Below, in pieces: positions 7,424-12,846 of a stretch of 12,846 bases of DNA (the stretch's first letter is position 1; each line of letters opens with the position of its first letter). The translations under genes and the position numbers were made by a program. The notes under the pieces are model-generated. The model ran no database searches. It was given only the letters and a program-made list of their open reading frames with translations, and was not told the origin of the DNA. Source of the stretch: Bacillaceae bacterium UBA7792 (GTDB taxonomy: Bacteria; Bacillota; Bacilli; Bacillales; Cytobacillaceae); assembly GCA_002480735.1 (NCBI GenBank), contig DLCS01000250.1, positions 1 to 12,846 on the forward strand, written 5' to 3'.

Positions 7424-8294
7424 TCCTATACCTCCCATGAACTAAATCGTGTAAATAAGCCTCGTAGTCATTTTTGTATTGGAGTGCCCTAGCTAACACT
7501 TCTTCAGCTGTGATCCAATTATTGCGGTAGCTAATCTCTTCTAGACAAGCAATTTTATAACCTTGCCTTTTTTCAATTGTTTCGACAAACTGACTTGCAC
7601 CGATGAAGCTTTCAAACGTGCCTGTATCCAACCAAGCGAATCCGCGCCCTAGTAAACCAACCTTCAACTGCTTTCTTCTTAAGTATTCCTTATTAATATC
7701 CGTGATTTCTAATTCACCACGAGCAGAGGGCCTCACATCTTTTGCGATCTTTACTACATCATTATCGTAAAAATACAGACCTGTAACCGCATAATTCGAT
7801 CTTGGATTTGCAGGCTTTTCTTCTATTGATAAGGCATTGTATTCATCATCAATTTCCACCACACCGAATCGCTCTGGATCTTTAACCTGATAGCCAAATA
7901 CAATAGCCCCATCCTTTAGGTCAGCTGCAATTTTGAGTATTGGTGTAAACCCCTGTCCGTAAAAAATATTGTCCCCGAGAATAAGACAAACAGGATCATT
8001 CCCAATGAAATCCTCCCCAATAATAAAAGCATCCGCTAAACCGCGCGGATGCTCTTGTATTGCATATTCAAGGTGTATTCCCCATTTCGCTCCATCCCCA
8101 AGAAGTTCCTTAAATAGGGGCACATCCTTAGGAGTTGAAATGATAAGAATATCTCGAATTCCTGCCAGCATAAGAACGGATAAAGGATAATAAATCATCG
8201 GCTTATCATAAATTGGCAGTAATTGCTTTGATATCGCTTGTGTGATTGGATAAAGCCTTGTTCCGCTACCACCTGCTAGAATAATTCCTTTCAC
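7383..8294 (-). CDS. rmlA: Glucose-1-phosphate thymidylyltransferase
   Basis: RmlA makes dTDP-glucose from dTTP and glucose-1-phosphate, the first step of the sugar block. The 303-residue protein has the nucleotidyltransferase signature [12 protein letters not shown] at 7-18, LGDN with metal-binding D108, the EKP motif at 159-161, and WLDTGT at 221-226 with D223, the second metal aspartate. Translation begins at GTG, with AGGAAGGTG on the coding strand 5 bases upstream. An ATG overlapping this GTG is out of frame and meets TGA at once. The last ~19 residues (after LHDLVHG) extend beyond the usual end near residue 285-290 and are read through the start of the aminotransferase gene in another frame. 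The canonical part looks intact, so activity is expected. Confidence 0.95.
   Translation of the reverse strand: MKGIILAGGSGTRLYPITQAISKQLLPIYDKPMIYYPLSVLMLAGIRDILIISTPKDVPLFKELLGDGAKWGIHLEYAIQEHPRGLADAFIIGEDFIGNDPVCLILGDNIFYGQGFTPILKIAADLKDGAIVFGYQVKDPERFGVVEIDDEYNALSIEEKPANPRSNYAVTGLYFYDNDVVKIAKDVRPSARGELEITDINKEYLRRKQLKVGLLGRGFAWLDTGTFESFIGASQFVETIEKRQGYKIACLEEISYRNNWITAEEVLARALQYKNDYEAYLHDLVHGRYRNDSSLAALSTSQG
7431..7436 (-). promoter_or_regulatory. Ribosome binding site of the aminotransferase, inside the rmlA coding region
   Basis: The coding strand reads GGGAGG 7 bases before the ATG at 7423. Its first G is the last base of an earlier in-frame ATG (7438), which therefore lacks a good site of its own. 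It lies within the last codons of rmlA, so initiation is probably coupled to rmlA translation. Confidence 0.7.
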
Positions 8295-8299
8295 ATTTT

Positions 8300-8308
8300 C
8301 ACCTTCCT
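8300..8308 (-). promoter_or_regulatory. Ribosome binding site supporting the GTG start of rmlA
   Basis: The coding strand has AGGAAGGTG, then 5 bases, then GTG AAA GGA. No in-frame ATG lies nearby and [13 protein letters not shown] is the canonical RmlA N-terminus, so the GTG at 8294 is well supported. Confidence 0.75.
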
Positions 8309-8345
8309 AATTCAATATTCCTTCATTTTATATTAAGACAACCGT

Positions 8346-8849
8346 CTATAATTCTCTGACAATAACATAGTTTCCATCTTCTTTCTCACTTTCAATTTCA
8401 AATTTTAATCGTTGAAGGTATCTCAGCCATATCGCATTGTTTTTATGAATTTCTGCCTTAACTTGTCTCATACCTATCTCCTTCAAGAACTCTAATCCAA
8501 ACTTAACTAAATTTCTTCCAAGCGCTCCTTTACGGTGAGAGGGGGTTATCCCAATTGTACTTGTATAAGCTATTTTCGTTATCTGATTATTGGCATAAAC
8601 TGAGAGCAAACCTATGTCACAACCCCCATCGGTTAGAACAAAATTAAACCCATGATCAATAAGTTTTTCCAGATATTTGTTCAGCTCTGACTCATGTTCT
8701 GTTGGAAATAAAAACATAGAGTCTATAGAAGTAAATACAATTTTTAGCCTTTCAAAATCGTGACGAGACTGACCCAGTAAACTCAATTGAATTCCCTCTT
8801 TTAAAAAAACATCTTGGTATTTTTCAAGACTTTCTCCCGTGGTTATCAT
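8346..8849 (-). CDS. GNAT-family N-acyltransferase
   Basis: This 167-residue protein carries the acetyl-CoA-binding motif A of the GNAT fold (ITPSHRKGALGRNL at 101-114) and the C-terminal motif B region NNAIWLRYLQRLKFE at 137-151, a variant of the common N-x-x-A-x-x-L-Y-x-x-x-G-F pattern. It therefore most likely transfers an acyl group from acyl-CoA to an amine. Position between the flippase and rmlA, in a block with an amino-sugar transaminase, suggests it acylates the dTDP-4-amino-4,6-dideoxyhexose as WecD does in enterobacterial common antigen synthesis; I see no specific WecD signature, so substrate is inference. The first ~60 residues are not recognised. The ATG lies 2 bases after the flippase TAG, with AAAGGGG about 10 bases upstream. 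Fifty-one bases separate its stop from rmlA. Confidence 0.75.
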   Translation of the reverse strand: MITTGESLEKYQDVFLKEGIQLSLLGQSRHDFERLKIVFTSIDSMFLFPTEHESELNKYLEKLIDHGFNFVLTDGGCDIGLLSVYANNQITKIAYTSTIGITPSHRKGALGRNLVKFGLEFLKEIGMRQVKAEIHKNNAIWLRYLQRLKFEIESEKEDGNYVIVREL

Positions 8850-8851
8850 TC

Positions 8852-10150
8852 CTAATTTTCCCCTTTCAACTTAAAGTTTTTCTTAGAAATCCAAATTAAA
8901 AGAATAAGTAACAAACAATTTGCAAAATGAATTAATACCTTCGCATAACCAGCACCAACAAACTTCCAATAATGAATAAACAACATAAAAATAGTCGCTC
9001 CAAAAAGAGCAACTACTATCTGGACATAGAGAAGCAGCTTTGATTTATTTTGAACAATAAGAATAATAGCCAATGCATAGGAGAGCAGCAAAAATAAATT
9101 ACTCCAAATGATAATATTTGCATATTGGTAAGAATCTGTGTACCTATCGCTTGTTAACAAAGAAATTATAGGTTCGGCAAAAAATGAGAATGTAACATTA
9201 ATGACGATCAAAAAGCCAAATACAATGACAATAATTTGTAAGAACTTCCCTAATTTATTTTGAGTTGCTTGCTTGTATAGATCCGGTTCAAAAGCCTGAT
9301 ACACTGCCGATCCTAATGCAAAAAGGATTCCCGACATTTTAAGCCCAATACTATACAAGGCAAAAGTATCAATATCACTCTGCCTTTCCAGAATAAGCCT
9401 ATCAATATAGGTGGTAGGTATATCTAATAGAGCGATTAGAATAAGTGGAAAACCAAATGTGAGTGCCTTCTTAATAATGTCAAATTCAAATTTAACCTTT
9501 CGAAACATAATTCTAATCGCAAAAACACCCAATAATAATTGGGCGATAAGGGTTCCTAACATACGACCTGTCGCACCAAAATCTAAAATTGCAACTAAGT
9601 ATAAACCTAGTGAAACGGGAAGAAGTACATTGATACTTTGAAGAGCAAAAAACTTCAAGCCTTGCTTTTTCAACTTATAGTCAATTCCTAAAAAACCAAT
9701 AAAGACGGAAAAATAAATGGCTCCCAGTGACAAAATTGCATATGGGAAAATAGGAAAGGTGACTTCCATCCAATAAAAATAAATGAATAATAGTATTAAT
9801 CCTATCAATATGATGACTATGTTTATGCATAATAAAAATATGACTAATGTTGCTCTAACTACCTTATTTTCTTCATCAGACCTTTTAAAAAAATCCCTCA
9901 TATAGAAGGAAAAAAAGGAAAGATTCATAATAGGTAAAAATATTTGAGCAACCGCTTCATAGTATCCTAAAACTGCAAAGTCATAAGAACTTAGATATTC
10001 GGAAAAAATCGGGAAGGTAACAAGGTTGATCAATAATCCTATAATAGATGGCATAAAAAAGTAAACAATGTTCTTAATGTTCACTGCGTATGTACTAACT
10101 AGATTCTTAATGTTAGAGGCTTGAATACTCAACAAATTTTTAATTATCAA
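8852..10150 (-). CDS. Wzx/PST-family polysaccharide flippase (oligosaccharide translocase)
   Basis: The 432-residue protein is almost wholly hydrophobic, with about 12 predicted membrane helices between residue 30 and the C-terminus. It ends in a basic tail (SKKNFKLKGEN). FFMPSIIGLLINLVTFPIFSEYLSS is typical of the first helix of Wzx-type lipid-linked oligosaccharide flippases (MOP superfamily). It should move undecaprenyl-linked repeat units across the membrane. The start is uncertain: the frame opens with TTG at 10150, only 2 bases after the stop of the preceding glycosyltransferase, with no well-spaced ribosome binding site. Later TTG and GTG codons are also possible, and the first in-frame ATG (M33) would shorten the first helix. 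Residues 2-34 form three imperfect 11-residue repeats. Polysaccharide class cannot be told from the sequence. Confidence 0.88.
   Translation of the reverse strand: MIIKNLLSIQASNIKNLVSTYAVNIKNIVYFFMPSIIGLLINLVTFPIFSEYLSSYDFAVLGYYEAVAQIFLPIMNLSFFSFYMRDFFKRSDEENKVVRATLVIFLLCINIVIILIGLILLFIYFYWMEVTFPIFPYAILSLGAIYFSVFIGFLGIDYKLKKQGLKFFALQSINVLLPVSLGLYLVAILDFGATGRMLGTLIAQLLLGVFAIRIMFRKVKFEFDIIKKALTFGFPLILIALLDIPTTYIDRLILERQSDIDTFALYSIGLKMSGILFALGSAVYQAFEPDLYKQATQNKLGKFLQIIVIVFGFLIVINVTFSFFAEPIISLLTSDRYTDSYQYANIIIWSNLFLLLSYALAIILIVQNKSKLLLYVQIVVALFGATIFMLFIHYWKFVGAGYAKVLIHFANCLLLILLIWISKKNFKLKGEN
10049..10147 (-). repeat. Three imperfect 33-bp tandem repeats at the flippase N-terminus
   Basis: Directly after the TTG start, three consecutive 33-base units encode IIKNLLSIQAS, NIKNLVSTYAV and NIKNIVYFFMP. 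All three share the IKN core. Units 2 and 3 begin with the same 11 bases (AACATTAAGAA); unit 1 is more diverged. The third unit belongs to the normal start of the first membrane helix, so the first two look like added copies. Confidence 0.55.
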
Positions 10151-10152
10151 CC

Positions 10153-11280
10153 TTATAACCCGTGCCTTTCGAAAATTTCAACATACTGTTTGGCTACAGC
10201 CTCATTTCTCAATAATCCAACTAATTCTCTACCCGATTTTCCATGCTCTAAGAATATTTCTGGTTGTTCTATATATTTCGATACAGCTTCAACAAAGGAT
10301 TCAAGCTCCAAATTACAAATGAAGCTATTCTTATTATGCTGTGCATAATATTCCAAGTGATTAATTTGATTACTTACAACGATCCCCATTCCTGAAGCTG
10401 CCGCCTCAATAATCGACCCATTCCCATTCGAGTATGTTGCTGGGAGAATGATAATATCAGCATTTTTATAAATCAAATGCATATTATTCCAAGAATCTAT
10501 TCCTTTAAGAAACATTACATCCTGCAAGTTTTCTGCTTCGATATATTTTATACACTCAGATTTCAGTGGACCATCATTATTCATGGCCATTCGAATATTT
10601 GGGTACTTTTCCTTAAGAAGTCGAAAAACCTCTAATGCGAATAATGGCTGATAGCGGTCAATCAACCGATTGGCAAAAAGAATTGTATAATCTTGATTTT
10701 CCCTCTTCGTCCTTAGAGGATGTTCAAAATATTTATCTATATCGTGTGGATATATAGCACAAGTAACTTTCCTTTTATCAAATCCTATTTCCTTAATAAA
10801 TTGTTCTTCAGCAACCGTTCCCATTCCCAGATACAGATCTGCTTTATTAAACAACCTTTTAATCCATTTTAGTGCCCGAGATGAGTTTTCTTTACTCATT
10901 AGAGATTGTGATTGATCACGATCACTCTTTACATTTCTTAATGGTTCGCTCATAATCACTACCTTCTTGTTAAATAATTTTGCAAGCATTAATAACAGCC
11001 AATGCCACCTCATAAATCCTCCTAACATCACTATATCTGGCTTAAAACGTAATAATTCAGCAAAAACACCAAGTGAATAATAGCCGACTTTTGGAAATAC
11101 CCCTGAGTAACTCAAAATTTTACATTTATCCCCGAGTGGTATTTCCCACCATTTTGGACGATTTTCTTCTCGTCTGACGTAAAACCAAAACTCAGTTTCA
11201 AAGTGTTTTTGTAATGAATAACAAAATTTGACTTGGTAGGGGGCTGCCATATTACTAATAAAGACCAATTTTTTTTTCAT
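10153..11280 (-). CDS. GT-B glycosyltransferase, GT4-like
   Basis: This 375-residue protein has the two-domain layout of retaining GT-B glycosyltransferases. The C-terminal donor-binding half is recognisable from YTILFANRLIDRYQP (198-212), ADIIILPATYSNGNGSII (274-291), EAAASGMGIVVS (292-303) and a closing helix region. The usual E-x7-E donor-binding motif is incomplete: E292 is present, but the position eight residues earlier is S284. The N-terminal half has no signal peptide; the hydrophobic stretch near 93-111 is probably part of the acceptor domain or a membrane-association surface. ATG start with TAGGAGAG 8 bases upstream, 11 bases after the preceding gene. The first codons are ATG followed by nine A's. 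It probably adds one sugar of the repeat unit; donor and linkage are unknown. Confidence 0.85.
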   Translation of the reverse strand: MKKKLVFISNMAAPYQVKFCYSLQKHFETEFWFYVRREENRPKWWEIPLGDKCKILSYSGVFPKVGYYSLGVFAELLRFKPDIVMLGGFMRWHWLLLMLAKLFNKKVVIMSEPLRNVKSDRDQSQSLMSKENSSRALKWIKRLFNKADLYLGMGTVAEEQFIKEIGFDKRKVTCAIYPHDIDKYFEHPLRTKRENQDYTILFANRLIDRYQPLFALEVFRLLKEKYPNIRMAMNNDGPLKSECIKYIEAENLQDVMFLKGIDSWNNMHLIYKNADIIILPATYSNGNGSIIEAAASGMGIVVSNQINHLEYYAQHNKNSFICNLELESFVEAVSKYIEQPEIFLEHGKSGRELVGLLRNEAVAKQYVEIFERHGL

Positions 11281-11291
11281 AAAGCACTCTC

Positions 11292-12593
11292 CTATTGTAT
11301 GCTCATAACTTTACATGGTAAGGCTGATTGCTGTTCCATCAACGTATGGTATATTTCCTTTAGTCTTTCATTGTTTAATTTTCTATCATGTCTTTTTAGA
11401 GCCTTTTTCCTTGCATTCTCCGAAAATTCCAATGCTAACTGATCATCCCCAAAAATTTCACAAATATAATGTGCAAGCATATAGGGGGCATCTGATTGGT
11501 ATAAAAAACCTTCCTCCTTATGTTTTAACAAATCTGCTATACCCCCCACATCTGAAGCAACCGATGGTACACCAAGCATCATTGCCTCGCCTAGCGAATT
11601 AGGACTGTTCTCAATAGAAGAAGGACACACAAAAACATGGGATTTTAAATACAGTTCACACATTTGCTTTTCGTTCAATATCCCAGTAAATATGATATGA
11701 TTTTGTAAATTATGAATATTGATAAGGTCTTTAATGTATTTTCCATAAGAGGATATTTTCAATTTTTCTTTCAAAGTACTATACTTAGTAATATCAATTC
11801 CACCTACATAAAGTTTTACATTTGGATATCGCTTAAGCAAAAGAGGCAATGATTCAATCACAAAATGTAGTCCTTTAATTGGATATGAACCTTGGCTTAA
11901 AAAGATGGAATATTTTTCACATTGATTAATATCCCACCGATGTCGATAGAAAACATCTCTTAATGTTTCATTACAATGATGATAATGTGCATCTTCATTA
12001 ATGAACGACGTGCATGCCCGATCCCATGTAGTACGCCCAATTATGTGGGACACTTTCTGTAGTGCCTCTATTTCATATTTTCCCCGCTTCTCAAATTTCC
12101 TTTGTTGTTGCTTAATATTATCTTGTTTTAAAAAATCTCTAAATGTAAATCTATTAAGCAACTGTATTGGCAACCCCGTAATATAATGTTTTGCAATAAC
12201 TGATACTAAACCCTGGACAGAAATGATCGTTGTAATCCCCTTTAAATTACAAACATTCACCATAGCAAGGGTATGAGGAAATTCCGTTCCAAAAATATGT
12301 ACAATATCAGGTTTAGATTCGTCAATAATATTTATTAGATTGGCATTTTCTTTCATACTTGCCTTATCGCTGTAATTTACTGAAGGAAAAGGATAATAAT
12401 TTATGTTCTCCCCTTTTATTACTTCGACTTTATCAATATCATTTTTGGGAAAGGCGACGTTTAATACAATATTCTGTTCTTTTATCAATTCACTAGCGGC
12501 ATTTACAAGCCAGCCACCGAAAGGAATTGGTTTTTCACCCATAAGAGAACTAGCATCTGGTAAAGGAATATTAGTAATCCATAATATGTTCAT
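11292..12593 (-). CDS. GT4-family glycosyltransferase
   Basis: This 433-residue enzyme is a GT-B retaining glycosyltransferase. The N-terminal acceptor domain opens with MNILWITNIPLP and a glycine-rich loop (PFGGWLVN at 24-31). The C-terminal donor domain has LSQGSYPIKGLHFVIESL (232-249) with the basic residue that contacts the nucleotide phosphate in this family, KLYVGGIDI (260-268), and a complete E-x7-E motif (E328 to E336 in IENSPNSLGEAMMLGVPS). DVGGIADLL follows as expected. There is no membrane helix, so it should work at the inner membrane face on lipid-linked intermediates. ATG start with GGAG about 9 bases upstream, 62 bases after the stop of the membrane protein before it. Donor sugar cannot be deduced. 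Confidence 0.88.
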   Translation of the reverse strand: MNILWITNIPLPDASSLMGEKPIPFGGWLVNAASELIKEQNIVLNVAFPKNDIDKVEVIKGENINYYPFPSVNYSDKASMKENANLINIIDESKPDIVHIFGTEFPHTLAMVNVCNLKGITTIISVQGLVSVIAKHYITGLPIQLLNRFTFRDFLKQDNIKQQQRKFEKRGKYEIEALQKVSHIIGRTTWDRACTSFINEDAHYHHCNETLRDVFYRHRWDINQCEKYSIFLSQGSYPIKGLHFVIESLPLLLKRYPNVKLYVGGIDITKYSTLKEKLKISSYGKYIKDLINIHNLQNHIIFTGILNEKQMCELYLKSHVFVCPSSIENSPNSLGEAMMLGVPSVASDVGGIADLLKHKEEGFLYQSDAPYMLAHYICEIFGDDQLALEFSENARKKALKRHDRKLNNERLKEIYHTLMEQQSALPCKVMSIQ

Positions 12594-12655
12594 CCTAAAT
12601 CTCCAATCAAAATAAAGTCATTAAGACACTTCAACATTCCTTTTTTCCTGCCAAA

Positions 12656-12846
12656 TTACAATAAGGTTACTTTTTCATTTCCCTTCTTAGAAAATGCGTT
12701 TGGTAAAAACGGAATGGCGGGAGCAACAGCAAATATTACAAAACCCATTTGATAAATGTACATAACGGGATTAATAAATCCAAACATAATAAATAATATT
12801 TGTGCTATCAATAAAATCCGATAATATGAATGATTTGAATAAAATT
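12656..12846 (-). CDS. C-terminal end of a membrane protein, probably polysaccharide polymerase / O-antigen-ligase-like (partial)
   Basis: The minus strand is open from the right edge to a TAA at 12656-12658, giving 62 residues. They include two hydrophobic segments (RILLIAQILFIMFGFI and MGFVIFAVAPAIPFL) and a short basic tail (NAFSKKGNEKVTLL). A closely packed double helix and a charged cytoplasmic end are usual for Wzy-type polymerases and O-antigen-ligase-like proteins, which are expected in this kind of operon and not otherwise present in the window. No diagnostic motif is visible in so short a piece, so the product name rests mainly on context. That it is a real coding end is supported by its hydrophobic composition and by the stop lying 62 bases before the next gene. 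Confidence 0.5.
   Translation of the reverse strand, partial: FYSNHSYYRILLIAQILFIMFGFINPVMYIYQMGFVIFAVAPAIPFLPNAFSKKGNEKVTLL

Noticed and set aside
5269-8294. A dTDP-rhamnose (rmlABCD) operon
   Set aside because: Only RmlA and RmlB are present. A transaminase sits between them and no RmlC epimerase or RmlD reductase is found in the window.
8295-8345. Internal promoter before rmlA (TTGTCT, 17 bases, ATATTG on the minus strand)
   Set aside because: Poor match at the -10 element, and such matches are frequent in AT-rich DNA.

Overview
The window is AT-rich, with strong GGAGG-type ribosome binding sites and GTG/TTG as well as ATG starts. This points to a low-GC Gram-positive host, most likely Bacillaceae or a close relative; that is inferred from style and family resemblance, not from a marker gene. 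Every supported gene lies on the minus strand, so transcription runs from high to low coordinates. No gap between genes exceeds about 70 bases. No terminator, tRNA, rRNA, CRISPR array or insertion sequence was found. The whole window reads as the interior of one long surface-polysaccharide (exopolysaccharide, capsule or cell-wall glycan) operon cut at both ends.

In transcription order the layout is as follows. (1) The C-terminal end of a membrane protein, probably a polysaccharide polymerase or O-antigen-ligase-like protein (12656-12846). (2) Two GT-B glycosyltransferases (11292-12593 and 10153-11280). (3) A Wzx/PST-type flippase (8852-10150). (4) A nucleotide-sugar block: a GNAT acyltransferase (8346-8849), glucose-1-phosphate thymidylyltransferase RmlA (7383-8294), a VioA-like DegT/StrS aminotransferase (6335-7423), dTDP-glucose 4,6-dehydratase RmlB (5269-6300) and a WbqC-family protein (4488-5228). 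(5) A polytopic membrane M28 metallopeptidase (2789-4453). (6) A GT14 (core-2/I-branching-like) glycosyltransferase (1777-2721). (7) A fold-III PLP-dependent amino-acid decarboxylase (466-1764), followed by the first 149 codons of an ATP-grasp ligase (1-449).

Working model: RmlA and RmlB make dTDP-4-keto-6-deoxyglucose. The aminotransferase converts it to a dTDP-4-amino-4,6-dideoxyhexose, and GNAT and/or WbqC modify that amine. The glycosyltransferases build a lipid-linked repeat unit, the flippase exports it and the polymerase extends it. RmlC, RmlD and a 3,4-ketoisomerase are absent from the window, so rhamnose and 3-amino sugars are less likely products.

The least ordinary part is the downstream end: a decarboxylase and an ATP-grasp ligase side by side, preceded by a membrane M28 peptidase. 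That combination suggests an amino-acid- or amine-derived decoration of the glycan, assembled and perhaps trimmed by these enzymes. This is inference. The peptidase gene also carries a run of eight C's on its coding strand, a candidate slippage site.
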